A stretch of 64,000 bases of DNA. Origin: Anarhynchus alexandrinus (taxonomy: Eukaryota > Chordata > Aves > Charadriiformes > Charadriidae). This document shows, piece by piece, positions 1 to 12,501 of this stretch. The stretch spans positions 2,255,086 to 2,319,085 of the forward strand of contig VUYV01000146.1 in assembly GCA_008711295.1 (NCBI GenBank), read 5' to 3'. Made by a program: the position numbers and the translations under genes. Under the pieces are notes generated by a model. The model had not been told where the DNA came from and ran no database searches. It saw only the letters and a list, made by a program, of their open reading frames with translations. The stretch's first letter is position 1. Every line of letters begins with the position of its first letter.

Positions 1-177
1 TATGCAAAATCCATTCCATAGTAGATACTTCTTTTAGGGTGGTGAAGCTACTTATGGCGAAGTTGTAGTGGGCTAGCTAAAACTTCAGGTTCTGTTCAGA
101 ATGTGGATGCACTGAATTTGAACAGTAGCATAAAAAGACAAAGAAACATAGCACCGTGCTCCAGTATACACAGGGGT

Positions 178-870
178 CTAACCAGCTGGAAAGAAGCTCT
201 GCAGATAGGGACCTTGGGGTCCTTGGTGGACTATATGCAGACCATGAGTCAGCAATGCACCCTCTTTGCAAGAAAGGCCGAAAGCATCCTAGACTACATT
301 AGGAAGAGCATTGCCAGGTTGTCAAGGGAGGTTCACCCTTCCCTCTGCTCAGCACTGGTGAGGCCACCTCTGGAGCACTACATCCAGTTCAAGGCTCCCC
401 TGTAGAAGGAAAACATGGACATGCTGAAGTGAATCCAGCAAAAGGCTATGGAGATGATTAAGAGATTTGGGCATCCATTATATGAGGAGAGGCTGAGACA
501 GCTGCAACTGTTCAGTCTGGAGAAGTCTCAGAGTGATTTTAGTGTACAAATACCTAATGCAGGGGAGTAAAGAGTATGGAATCAGATTCTTCTCAGTGGT
601 AGTAAGTGAAAGGACAAGAGGCAACAAATACAAATTAAAACACATAAAGTTCCATATGAACACAAGAAAAGGCCTTTTTACTGTGAGGATTATCATACAG
701 TGGAACAGGTTGTTCAGAGTGGTGGTGGCTTCTCTGTCCTTAGAGATATTCAAAACCCAGCTGGACACAGTCGTGGGCAACTTGCTCTAGCTGACCCTGT
801 TGGAGCAGGGTATTTGGACTAGATGATCTCAAGAGGTCCCTTCTACCTGCAGCCATTCTGTGATTCTGTG
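178..870 (+). mobile_element. CR1 LINE fragment, 3' end
   Basis: A 5'-truncated CR1 non-LTR retrotransposon in sense orientation. Decayed reverse-transcriptase C-terminal coding (YIRKSIARLSREVHPSLCSA and similar) runs to the 3' tail ending ttctgtgattctg. Several stop codons and frameshifts show that it is inactive. Confidence 0.85.
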
Positions 871-1556
871 GTAATGATGGGTTTACATGTTAATCTTTCT
901 CTAGTAATTTCTGGCAAGAGTTGTGGGAAGGGAGCATATCTTTTATTTAGATGAGCTATTACAGTTGGAATAAACAATAAGTTTCAGGCTGGCGGATTGT
1001 TTTGCATGAAAATGGGTTGCACTGCTTGAGTCTTTAAGCCTGAAACAGTGTAACTCCTGTTTAGGAAGAAATCCAACCTTTTGTAAATCTATGTCATCTC
1101 TGGAAATGATAGGATGCTGTAGGTGAATATATAAAATGATCTTTTCTGTCTTCTCTGATCAAGCTTGGTGTTCTTTGAGGAAGAGGTTTAAAGCTTCCAA
1201 TGATAATGGGGAAAGCCTCAGATTTCCATAATGCGCCATTCCTTTTTTGGGGGGGTTTATGGTTTGGGGTTGTTTTTTTTTGTTTTGTTTTGTTGGTTGT
1301 TTTTTTTCTGGGCTACAGTGTAATAAGCTACCATAAGACCAGCAGCAAGTGTCTTCCCTGTATCTTGCGCTTTGTGTTCAGCTCACTGGACCATTTCTTG
1401 TGTGGGTATATGCAGTGCTAACACAAACAGATTGTTGTGTATGTACTCTGTACTGTTATCTGTCTTTAGGTGAAAGAACAGGTTATTTGAATTGTTTTAA
1501 AACTGAAGACATTTCTTTGTCTTCTACTGGGAGCCAGCATATAAACAGAACATATA

Positions 1557-2083
1557 ATCATAGAATATCCTGAGTTGGAAGGGACTCACAAGGGTCATTG
1601 AGTCCAACTCCTGACTCCACACAGGGCAACCTAGAAGTTAAACCAGATACCTAAGGGAATTATCCAAAAACTTCTTGAACGCTGAAAGGCTTCGGGCCTT
1701 GACCACTTCCCTGGGAAGCTTTTTGTAGTGCTTGACCACCCTTTCATTGAAGAACTTTTTCCTGATACTGCCCAATCTGAACTTCCCTTCATGCAGCTTT
1801 AAGGCATTCCCTTGCATCCTATCAATGGATCCCAGGGAGAAGAGGTCAGCACCTCCCTCTCTACTCCCTCTCTTGAGGAAGCTGTGGACAGCAATAAGGT
1901 CACCCCTCAGTCTCCTCTCTTCCAAGCTGAACAAAACTAGTATCCTCAGCTGCTCCTAGTAAGTCATGTCCTCTAGTCCTTTCACCATCTTTGTTGCCCT
2001 CCTTTGGACACATTCTAATATTTTTATATCCTTCTTATATTGTGGAGCCCACAACTGCACACAGTACTCAAGGTGACACTGTT
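1557..2083 (-). mobile_element. CR1 LINE fragment, 3' end
   Basis: Antisense CR1 piece. The reverse-complemented 3' tail (atcatagaat near the left edge, then ggaaggga) is followed by a 98-codon open stretch at 1638-1934 with the CR1 signature [18 protein letters not shown]. It is 5'-truncated at about 2083. Confidence 0.88.
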
Positions 2084-4072
2084 TTTGGTTAAATTATATT
2101 TATCTCAGTAAGAAGTGGTCAATTAAAAAATAACTGCTTGTTCAGTCAGAAAGACTAGTACTAATAAGTATTGTTTATTTAGTTCCAGTTTTGTATTGAT
2201 CTGAAGCTTCAGAAGGAAAATCAGAGTTCTTCCTATCTAGGAGATAAAGCTGAATTAATTTAAGAATATAGAAGTACTACCTCTGACACCTAAGGGGCTA
2301 CCCTGTGGACTCTTGTACCTGTTGTATTTCTTTCTGGCTGGACTTCTTCAATATTTTTTTTTCTTTCTTATATTTATTCTTAATTATCAACTTCTTACAG
2401 TCTCTGCCTAATTAAAGTACATCGTTTAACGGCTCTTGAAAATCTAATGGAATTTAGCTTGCTGAAGCTGTGCTAAGAAATGTCACTTAGGCATGATGTC
2501 TTTAAGTGGCACCTTCAAATGTCATTATTGATGTCTTCATGAAAAAAGTACTGAAGTTATGAAGTTTGATGGCTGTATTGGTCCTCAAAATAAGCTCTAT
2601 TTTTGAAGCAGAGCTTGTACTTATTAAAATTAGAAATGTACTTACCAATTTGCTTAATATTTTTAAAAGTGTCCTTATCAAATTATTTTTCTGAAGGATA
2701 GCTCACACAGACTACCTAACTTTGCCATGGCATTCTGGCTCTGTCGACAGTTAATGCTGAAGTGGTGTAATAAGTAATGTTATGGCAGAGCAGGCATGAA
2801 ACTGTCTAAGTTTCACATGCTTGGTTTTAATTCACATTCAAACTCTTAGGGATATTAAAATCTGCAATGTAGAGGTTGCTTCTAAAGGTACTGTGGTTTT
2901 CTTTGTTTATTTTATAGAAATACGAGCTGGAATCTAGCTTTGGAGGTTCCCTTTTTCTTGGGATTTTTGTATGTGCACATGAAAACATGTCAGAGGAAAT
3001 TTGAGCCAATGTTAGCTACTGATTATTACACTTGTATATGTATTTTGCCATTTCTTGTCTTGGCAGACAGAAATCAGTTTGAGTAGAATTTACCACTTTG
3101 GTATTTTTTTATAATGTAAAAGCTGACAGTAAGAATAGGAATCCTATTCATGGGTGATATAAAAAGTCCTAATGAATTATTCATGTTTTGGAAGTGCTTT
3201 TAAATATCTGAATCCTGGTTTCCCATCTGTTTCTTCAAACTTAATAGATTATTTGGAAAGTGCTTTCAAAAATAGCACTTCCACAGCTACATTTCAAGTC
3301 CTGGTTATGCTTCTTGGAGGCCATGCTCAAAAGTCAATTTGACTGTATTTGAGAAAACCAGCATTTTAAAGCCAAGTCCAGCGTGTTTTTTTATGTCAGT
3401 ATAAGATAGTATGTTTTACTGATCTGCAAAACATATCTAATCAAGCTTGTTTACTGCATTCATTTGAAAGCCCTCCGCAGCAGTTTGTTTATAGTTCATG
3501 CATACATTTTACATACCACATCTCATAACCAAAGAAACATTAGTCTTTAATAATAGAATACACTTTTTAGGTGTGAGCTGTGTGATTTTTGAAAAACATG
3601 TTTTTATTAAACCTTAAGAAGCCATTTGGTTTCCCTTGTTACATCTGTCCATCAGACTTTAAGTGTTAGGATATACAAAAGAAATCTTAAACCAACTAAT
3701 AAAATGGGCTGTTTCAAATGAAGTTTTTATGTAATTATAGGATTGCAGCCTGTCTTCAAATCAAAATATGTGAAACTATTTTAAATAATCTGTACTGAAT
3801 GACTGCTGTTTGCATTGTAATGTAAAAGGACTACTGTTTATGTTTGTAGTCCTTTTTATTAGTGATAGAAAAGAAACTTGCAAAACATTGGGAGAACTGA
3901 AAGTGTAGTTGTAGAAAATAAAAAGGACAACTTTATATTTTGAGTTCTTTACACAGGATACATGCGTGAAGATGAGCAAAATACAATGTTTCCAGGTGAA
4001 CTGCTTGCAGCCCAGATTCTTTCAGGTGTATAAGCCTGTTATTTTGTACCTGCTAGGGTCTGCACTTCTAAT

Positions 4073-4432
4073 GATAGAACACAATAGTTCAGCTGGAAGG
4101 GTCCTTCAGTGATCATTGAGTCCAACTGCCTGACCACTTCAGGGCTGAACAAAATTTAAAGCATATTATTAAGAGTGTTGTTCAAATGCCTCAGACACTG
4201 ACAGGCATGGGGCATCAACTACGGGGCATCAACCACCCTTCTTGGAAGCCTGTTCCAGGGTTTGACCACCCTTTTGGTAAAGAAATGTTTCCTCATGTCA
4301 AGTCCAAACCTTCCCTGATGGACAAAACTTTGGGCCATTCCCGCCATCCTGGCACTGGATCCCAGGTAGAAGAGACCAGCACCTTCCTCTCCACTTACCC
4401 TCCCCTTGAGTTAAGAGTGATTCTTAATTGAA
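4073..4432 (-). mobile_element. CR1 LINE fragment, 3' end (diverged)
   Basis: About 360 bases of old antisense CR1: a degraded tail at the left (atagaacacaatagttcagc), then the 3' coding region of CR1 with several indels. No useful reading frame remains. Confidence 0.7.
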
Positions 4433-4554
4433 TCCCCAGCTATTTTGAAAGACCTCTGTCTGGTGTTCTGATTCTGTTGTCTCAAAATCAGGTTAGTATT
4501 ATGGCTTAAAAAACCCCAACAACCAAACACTTTGTATTTGCCTTTTATATCTAG

Positions 4555-4690
4555 TGTAATATTAATGTATAATATTATATAGCATAGCTTATAATAATAT
4601 ACAATGTTATTAATATAACATATACTATAATATTAATATATACTGATATATTAAATATAAATAATATGATTTAAAATAATATATCATTGT
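4555..4690. repeat. AT-rich simple repeat
   Basis: About 135 bases made almost only of A and T with recurring ATATTAATAT and TAATATAT words. Confidence 0.8.
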
Positions 4691-5990
4691 ATATATTGTT
4701 TTTGCAAAGACAAAAACCCAAAGTGATTTCAACTGAGTCTCTCTTTAAAAACAAGTATGAATTAGGTTATGCGGTTAAGAACATCCTCAAATGTAATTTT
4801 AAATTCCTAACTTTTAGTAAGCTTAAAGCTTTGCTTCCACAAAGTTGTATGTTATATTTTTTTCTTTAGCCATCAACTTCTTCATAGTAGTTATGACCAT
4901 TCCTAGAGGTTTAAAAAAACTCTTTCATTTGAAAGTAAATGAAATTCACTGAGAAAAATTTATTAATGCTTTGAAGTGTTCTGGTTTGTTCTTCCCTTCA
5001 GAATGTTAATTTCCACAATCGTTATTGAAAAGTTAAAAGAATAGGTAGTTGAGAGACCCAAATAGCATTAGCCTTTTGCAGTGTCTCTTATGTTCGTAGT
5101 GTTTGATTCTTTCTTTGAATTGTCATGAATCAGGAATAAACTGCACGTGCCCTACTGTCAGAGGTAACCTACCTATCTTGTAAAATGGCCACTACCTCCA
5201 TGAGATTTTAGAAGCCTCTCCTCTTTTTTACAGTACTGTGCAAGACTTAACTAATCTGCCACAGCCCTGATATTCACCTGAGAATTCTTGTTGCAGGCAG
5301 GCCCTGCTGGCATGATATGATACAGAATTGAGCAACAAAGGATTTCTAATGTACACCTCTTTCTTTTATCCAGAGACATAGAAATGACAGGAGACCTCTC
5401 AAGTAGAAGCGTAGTTCATGTTGATGGCCTCATAACAGAAAACTAATTTTGCAAAGCTGTGCTGGGTAGTCCCTCTACCATTTAATATGTCTATATGTAG
5501 AACAGTGTAATCAGAGTTCACGCAAGCATTTGCTATTGCTACTGTTTGGCTGATGAATTTTAATTTATATTTGAAGTTCTGTGTAATATTAAACTCTCAG
5601 GTGTAGACATTGTATTTGAAGGACCTCTTTTTCTTTAGGTTCATGTCTGTATGTAAACATGCTAGGAAAAACTTCAGCACATGTTAAACACCGATTATCA
5701 CACTTGCATGTCTAGTATATGTACAGTGCTGCTTCAAGTGTTTTTCTTCGCCTTATGTTTTTATATTCTTTTCTTAACTCTGGGTCTTTCTCTAAAGATG
5801 ACAAGAGAAGGTAACTTACATGAAGCGCTGTATGATTTAGCTCTAGTATCTGGGAACTTGTTTGCAGTTGTTCTGTCAAGTGTGGAATTGATTGAACTTC
5901 TGGGCCTTTGCATGTGTGATAATTTTGCTGAAAAGAAATGCTTACTATTTAATAGTCTTATACATGTGTTTTTATTTTTTCACTTTTTAG

Positions 5991-7040
5991 GTGCATTGAA
6001 TTTCAATCCTGATGCTGCTGATTCCATTCCAGGAGAAGGACAACCTCCAGACATAAAATGGGTAAATAAAGATAGGAAAGACTCTAACAGTAATCAGAAT
6101 AGAAGTAATTTACCATTTCCTAGTCTGTCTTCTGAAAGAAGTACAGATTATGAAACCTCTTCCACAAAACATCATAGCTTTTGTAATCCAGAATGTCAGT
6201 ATGGGAATTCTGAAGACTTCCACCAATATTTTGGTACCAGTAAAAGTTTGAAGAATCGCAACTTGCAAAGCCAGAGATGGCACAGATCAAGAAATGATAG
6301 CGCATATACTAGAAGTAAAATAAGGCAAAGTACTGCTGATGCTGCTGCAGCTCCAGGAAGTTCAGATGCTGCAATAGTACCTGGGAGAAGAGCACCTCCT
6401 AGAGGATACAATGACTTTCTCTCCTCAGAGAGTGACAGGGAGGTACCTAATGCAGATAGCAGAGGAGCAAAGCCAAAGAAAACACATCTGATGCATGCAT
6501 CTGGAAGAGGTTTCAGGGAGAAGGGAAAGCAAGTACATGACCGGGAAAAGAGAGTGAGCTCTAAACAGAAAGTAGAGCTGTTTGAAAATGTTCCATCTTT
6601 GGATTTGACTCAGTCTGACTCTTCAGAATCATCTGTTGGAAAGGCATTCTGTGATGCGTCTGTTGGTAGTGGGGATGAGCAGAAAGGCTACAATTATGTA
6701 AACAAAAGATACCCCCGGAAGCCCGTATGGAATAAACCCCCGGTAGAAAAGGAGAGTCAGAAAAGACATGATTCTTACCGTAGTAAAAATACAAAAGTAG
6801 GTAAGAAGTCTTCACTTGCGTATGCTCCAAAAGATAAAAATGAGAGGAAGAAAGAGTTCTCTGTTCACAAAAATGATGAAAACTTGACCAGTGAAATCAG
6901 GCATCAGTTGTCAGATTCTGTCAGGTGTAATGGAAGAAAGTTCCTGCTAAAGGGGGATCAGGCACCTGCACTTCATTTCAGCTGGACCCAGTACTGGAAA
7001 AAGCAAAGTGATGTACCAAAAAACAAAGAAACTCATACAG
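5991..7040 (+). CDS. NFX1: NFX1 exon 2: PAM2-like motif and basic Ser-rich N-terminal region
   Basis: This large exon (residues 1-350) follows a pyrimidine-rich acceptor ending cactttttag and ends at donor gtaagc. It starts inside a Gly codon (first base supplied by exon 1) and ends with one base of the next Gly codon. Residues 3-14 read LNFNPDAADSIP, the equivalent of the human PAM2 motif that docks on the MLLE domain of cytoplasmic poly(A)-binding protein; the usual Phe near its end is Ser here. The rest is hydrophilic, rich in Ser, Lys, Arg and Asn and probably disordered. A block RGAKPKK near residue 160 is shared with human NFX1 and is a candidate nuclear-localisation element. Little else in this exon is conserved, which is normal for the family. 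The in-frame ATG at 5681 is upstream of the acceptor and is not taken as the start. Confidence 0.95.
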
Positions 7041-9521
7041 GTAAGCTTTCTAGACTGTCCTGTACTCCTGTATAAAACATACGATTATGAATAATTTAAA
7101 CTGCCTTCACATTTGACTAGATGAAGAGGCTTATTATTTCACATTAGGACAGTATCGGTTTCAGAGAGTAGAATTAAATGTAAATGTGAGGTTTCAGAGT
7201 GCGGAGGTGTTCTGTAAGTTTACTAGGGATGAACAGGTCTTGTTTAAATTTGTTGTTGTTGTGTTTTGGTTTGGTTTTTTTTCACTACCAAACTGCAAAT
7301 GATGGCCTGGTCAGGCACCAGGTTAAAACATGTGTGTTGCAGGAGCAGGGAGTAAAATTCTGAGCATTCTGAACAATGGGACTTGAGAGGGACAATCCTA
7401 AAACTGATTTTTGCAGAATAAATTTTCTCATGTTTTATGTAGAATTAGGAAAATGCCTGATAGAGGAACTGTGTTGTCCTCCTAACTGGATTTTTTTCTC
7501 TTTTTTTGCAATGGTAGTATCAAAAGGTAGGTAGAGAAAGTCTCTGGATACTATTTTTGGAAGTTGAGAATAGAAATATGTGCCGTTGACAGTGTAAAGC
7601 AGACCCACAGGTTTTGACTGCCCGAGTGAATTTTTTGCCAACTCCTACCATTAAGGATTTAGAACATTAAATGGAAATCAAATTAATCTCTTCAATGCCA
7701 CAGTACTGGTTTCTGTTTCTAGACAACGTAGGTAGCTTTTTCTTACTGTTTTATTTAAGCTTAAGTGTGCACTGAGAAAATAATCTCGTGTTATTCACAG
7801 CACTCAACAGAAGTCCTGTTTTCTTTCGGAGGCAATAAGGAGACAGATTTGGGGGGGGGGCATGTGTGTGTCCCTTTCCGGTTGAGCAAACACTAAGAAT
7901 TATATTTAGTTGGTTTTTACAAAGCATCTCAACCTGATCTCTTGCTGCCCAGAATGGTAGAGACAGGTAGACTAATTCCTATTACCTTAGCTGTGGTATT
8001 GAATCTTTTGAAGATTTTGCTTCTCAGCAGCTCTTTCAGAGATGAGAAAGTAGTAGCATAATCAGGAAGCCTAAGATAGCTCCAGTCAGAACTGTTGTTC
8101 CCTTAGGAGAAGCTCAAGGATCAAGATCCTCCTTGATCCTTGCTAAGTTAAATACATTAACTTTCATGCTTCTGGATTCTACTTGAATCATCACATTAAA
8201 GATACCTCAGTCTTTCTCCCAGCACTATTATTAAATTAAAAAACTGTGCAATAAGCAGGAAGAGAAGTAGTAATCTTTTACGAGGAACTTAAGGAACTTC
8301 CCCCTCCAAAATGGTAGTCTTTCTTTGCATGCTTTAGTTGGGAGCTATTTTGGAAATGGTATCTACCACTATTTTCGGGGGACTGAGTCTGTGCTTTTTA
8401 ACTATTTATGGAACAGCCACCCTTTCTGAGTATGGTATAGCTTTATTCTTCTGAAGAATAGAAGTATGTTTTAGGTGGGGATACTTTCTTTGCAGCAGGT
8501 GATATTCATGGGGTACCGAAAGCAGAAATGACTGTTAATTCTAAAGCTTGTGGTGCTTGATGCAGCAGAGCTGGAAAAGAAACTTGAAAGTGCTTATATC
8601 CTATTAAGGAGGGCAGACATGGGCTTGCTTTCAGTCATGTGTGGTACAAGCACATTTTGAATTGATAGTAATTTTTCTTTTCTTATTTTCGTTTTTTTGT
8701 CTTTCATTATGTCCTTCCCTTGTATTGACACCATATAAAAATGATTCTTTTTTACACTTTACACTTGTAATTAAGATATTTTAAAATTCTGTGGGCATAG
8801 AGCAAATAGCATTTCTAAAGCCTTACTTTAATGGGAGAGTTAATCTGTCAGAACTGAAGTTATGTGGTGCCTTTGTTATGGTTGCACATCTATGTTTTCA
8901 GGCTGTTTTGTCTTTCGTGTGGAGTTCTTGCTTTATTTTTGGAGTTCTTTTTCATGTTCTTTCATACGGCTCAAAAGGCCCTGTACTTTGACTATTGTTT
9001 CCCAGTGATTCCATGCCTAAAGCAGTCAGTTTATGGGGCTTATTTCTGTATTCCAGGTACTTTGCTGTTAATATTTGTTGTGTGGTTTTGCAGGAATACT
9101 TTAGGATGGGAATTAAATTTAATTTTGGCTGAAACTTCTGTAGTTAAGAGCTTTTAGCTTTTTGGTTTAAAATTTAAGTGAAGATAAATTTCCCACATTA
9201 AGTGATGAGTAAATCTTCAAAATTCTGCCAAGTTTGAAACTTTTCCCTAATTTGTAAAGTCATGATGATTGCTGTTCATCAACAGGAATTATCGTTGCCA
9301 CTTCTGTAGGCATTTCATACTTCCTCTTTGTGCTCTGAAACTAGAGAAATGCATACCAAGTGTTAAACTGGAACCTTTCAGGAGTAAACTAATGTCTTGC
9401 TTCTAGCCACACAGGAAACATAAGTTCTGTTTATAATTTAAATGAAATCTTGGAATTTCATTTGAATTTTGTTTCTTAGCTAGCTGATGTTTCATGCACA
9501 AGTAATATATTTTATTTGCAG
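7041..9521 (+). other. Intron 2 of NFX1
   Basis: About 2.5 kb, AT-rich, with no recognised transposon. It holds a run of ten G at 7851-7860 and a strong inverted repeat near 8102-8148 (separate entry). No supported coding sequence. Confidence 0.8.
8102..8148. repeat. Perfect 11-bp inverted repeat (hairpin) with outer stem
   Basis: Arms caaggatcaag (8115-8125) and cttgatccttg (8132-8142) are exact reverse complements with a 6-base loop. Outer arms cttag (8102-8106) and ctaag (8144-8148) extend the stem after an asymmetric internal loop. It lies in an NFX1 intron; no function is known. Confidence 0.75.
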
Positions 9522-9683
9522 GGTCGTTGATTGAACAGCTGACCACAGAGAAGTATGAGTGCATGGTATGCTGTGAGGTGGTCCGAATAGTAGCCCCGGT
9601 ATGGAGCTGTCAGAATTGTTACCATGTATTCCACCTGAATTGCATTAAGAAGTGGGCACGATCACCAGCTTCACAAGCTGAAG
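9522..9683 (+). CDS. NFX1: NFX1 exon 3: first part of the RING/PHD-like finger
   Basis: Residues 351-404. It begins with [20 protein letters not shown] and carries the first metal ligands of a C4HC3-type finger: Cys-x2-Cys, then Cys-x2-Cys in WSCQNC, then His and Cys in [12 protein letters not shown]. The final ligands come from exon 4. In NFX1 this domain has been linked to ubiquitin-ligase activity. The sequence is nearly identical to human NFX1 and all ligands are present. The acceptor is ttatttgcag and the donor is the less usual gttggt. The exon closes ...ASQAE plus one base; with exon 4 this reads AEDG, possibly one residue longer at the junction than the human protein as I remember it. 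Confidence 0.97.
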
Positions 9684-10639
9684 GTTGGTATTCTCTCTTG
9701 CAGACATTTTCTGTCTCATATATATGTAATAGTAAAGTTCATGTGTTTCTTACGTTGGAAGACTAACAAAGCAAGTTTTAAATTAAAAAAATGTTGTTTT
9801 TTTTTTTCCAGGATTCTTTGGGTGCTTTGTATAATCCCGCTAACTGTTTTGATTCTTTCTAGTATTCTACCTAAAACTAATTTCCAGGTTTGGATACATA
9901 AGTATAAGACCAATCAATTAAATCAGTTCATCAAGATGCAAAGCTCTGTGGCTGTGTTTACACACCAGCAAATGTCTCGTCTTCTATCATCTGTGCTTGG
10001 CTGAGCAGTCAAATAGAAGAAGCACTCCAAGCATTAGCTGTCTGCTTTTACTCAACCACTTAGTTCTGTTCTCGGATAAAATACTCCTGAAATCTGTCTC
10101 CAGTGTCATGCAGTGAAATGAAACTCAGAAGACAGAAATCTGCTTCCTTTGTCACTAGCTTAAACTGTTTCAGATTCTTTGTATTATACCACTTTTTGAA
10201 ATTCTTATACCACTACATTCTGCCCTTTGAATGCTTTGGCATAAGTGTTAAAGGAGAAGCTGCTGTCTGAGCATTCACACACCATTCAAAGAGTCACACA
10301 CACACCACCTGAGTCTTTAACTGCTAGGACCAGAGTTCCTTTGCAGTGGCTGACTCCACTGAGCTGACAGTTGCCCCTTTCAACTCCTCACACACACACT
10401 TACTCTTGGGCGTGCTTCCTCCTTCTTCAGGCTCAACCCTAGGTTTCCTGCAGCAGATTCTCAGGCATTGCATTTTATAAAAATAAATAATTTAATTGCA
10501 AGCTATGGCAGCAAGGTCAGCTAGCTGGGTGCCTCCAGAGAGGGACAATGAACAAAGAAATCCCTGGGCAATTATACCCTTGTGTTCTATACACCTGCCG
10601 CTCACATGCTCTTCACACGCTGTTCATGTGCCTTTTAGT

Positions 10640-10960
10640 TCAATGGTGATTTTTGGTTTGGGATCTTGTAACGCCTTATTGGATTCTTTTTCCATGTGCA
10701 GGCAGACTGTTGACTGCTCTTATCTTGTTGATTTGCAGTCTCTGCTGATATAGCCTCCTTATATTCTGGTTTATGCTTCTTGTGCTCGCTGGCAGAACAT
10801 GGGGAACTGAAAAGTCCCAGACTTAGCGGAAAAAAATACCAAAACATCAGTGTGTTATCAACATTTTTGTCATACTAAAAGACTAAACACAGCACTGTAT
10901 ACCAGTGGCTAGGAAAATTACTAAGAAAATTAACTCTGTTGCGCCCTAAAGGCTTCAGCA
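10640..10960 (-). mobile_element. Endogenous retrovirus LTR fragment (ERVL-like)
   Basis: Read on the - strand from 10960 it shows the 5' part of the common avian ERVL-type LTR: an agttaattttctta block, then gttgataacacactg, then ttccccatgttctgcc followed by agcacaagaagc. The 3' part of that LTR family (the ctttatctcaaccca block seen in the LTRs at 18651 and 20064) is absent, so this is a fragment or a different subfamily. The left boundary is uncertain. Family naming is from memory of avian repeats. Confidence 0.55.
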
Positions 10961-12501
10961 AATCTAGCTATTCATGCCAAGTAAAGCTAGGCAAACAGCA
11001 TAAATCATGCCATATTTTAATCCTAAGTAATTAATTCTAATTAAGACTTACTTATTTAATCTAAACAACTACTATTTTTTCAACATAAGTTAAGGCTGAA
11101 TTGGAGCCTCTCTGCTGTGTTTGGTTGTGTGACGTAGACACACTCTGAAGTTTGTAATGTTAATCTTGAAGGAGGGTTATTTTTTTCTGTACCCTGCTTG
11201 TTTAGCATTTACCATTCTTCATGTGTCTTTCTGTCTCTGTCTGGGCACACCGAGGGAATACAGTCTGTCAGCTACTTCCAAATGTTTGAGAGAAGTTTTT
11301 ACAGACACTAAATCTCTTGCAGAAAAGATTGGTTGCAAAGTTCTTCAATTTCTGAAGATGCATAGACAGACTTCTGGGTAGGGCTAGTCATGCGTCATAC
11401 TGACAATAGAAAGGAAGTTACAAATATCAGCACAAGATTTGAAACATAAAGGCATTGGAATGTTTGAGAAGGGAACAGTTTTTTGGGTAAGACTGAGATC
11501 CTAAGCCAAACTGAGAGTGACTGCTGAGAACCTTTATCTCCTAGCTGTTTTTCTGTCACCTTCTTTGGAGCTAATGTATCTCCCTGAAACAGCTTGTTGC
11601 TTGATCAAAAGAGCATCTGCTTGTATAAGGGAGGTTTTGCTTATCTGTCAAGACAGGGACCTTAGATGCTTTAATCCTGACAGCATTTCAGATAGCCATA
11701 TCTTTTGGCTATTTGCTTTTCTTGTAAGAATTTGTGCACTAAATATGTTACTGTATCCTATGTATGAGAGAACTTGAGCTAATCATTAATTAAAAAAAAA
11801 TAAATTAAAGATGGTTGCTTCAGTAGAACTGATTCCTTAGCTCCAGTAGGCACATTGTTGCATATTTCTTGACCTGTAATGCCCTGCTACCCTGTCTTGA
11901 TTAGAACTTGTACTTCAGAGTGCATTTGTTTTCTGGTAGGTTGTTTCAGTGTAGATTCTAGTTTTCAGCCTTTGTATAATGTTGAGGAATTCACTAGGAC
12001 CCTGGCAATAATTATTGTCTACCAGAGGAGAAATACAACACTGTAATCTACCTAACTCAATAATTCACTGTTTTTCTGGAGGAAAAAACCCTATTTTTTC
12101 TGGACACAATTTACTTTAAATCTGCTCTATTCTGCAAATGTTATAATGAATTCCAGGAGATCTTATCTGATCTCAGCACCCAAACTTTTCACTGCTACGT
12201 TTCACTTCCAGCCTAGTGAGAATATTTTGTTCATAAGATCAGTTCTCAGTATTCATTCTTCTGTTTTTGAAGCAACTGAATGTTTCAGTGAGGATCTCCC
12301 TCCATTTGGGGCCTTACAGCAGCTCTTATTTCTATGATACGTAGCAGGAGGCTGAAAGTATGTATGTGTACATAATTTCTCAGATTTTTTTGTGATCACA
12401 ACATTGTATCAGAGAAATCCTGAATACTTGGATGAGGTAGATAATATCCTTGGAGTGTTATCTTCTCAAGTGGTTCCATCTTCCAGATGGTGTTGGGTAT
12501 C

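Larger units (their letters stand above)
1..5990 (+). other. Intron 1 of NFX1 (3' part)
   Basis: Non-coding, AT-rich. It holds three old CR1 pieces and an AT-rich simple repeat, listed separately. I searched for a first coding exon (short, starting MAEA-like, ending in G before a GT donor) and for a CpG-rich promoter and saw neither, so the NFX1 start is probably upstream. Nothing else is recognisable at 871-1556, 2084-4072 and 4700-5990. Confidence 0.7.

Noticed and set aside
5681..7075. A 464-codon open frame as a complete single-exon gene
   Set aside because: Its 3' part is NFX1 exon 2, but its first 103 codons lie before a strong splice acceptor and its last twelve lie after the donor. 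Exon phases before and after fit splicing, not an intronless gene.
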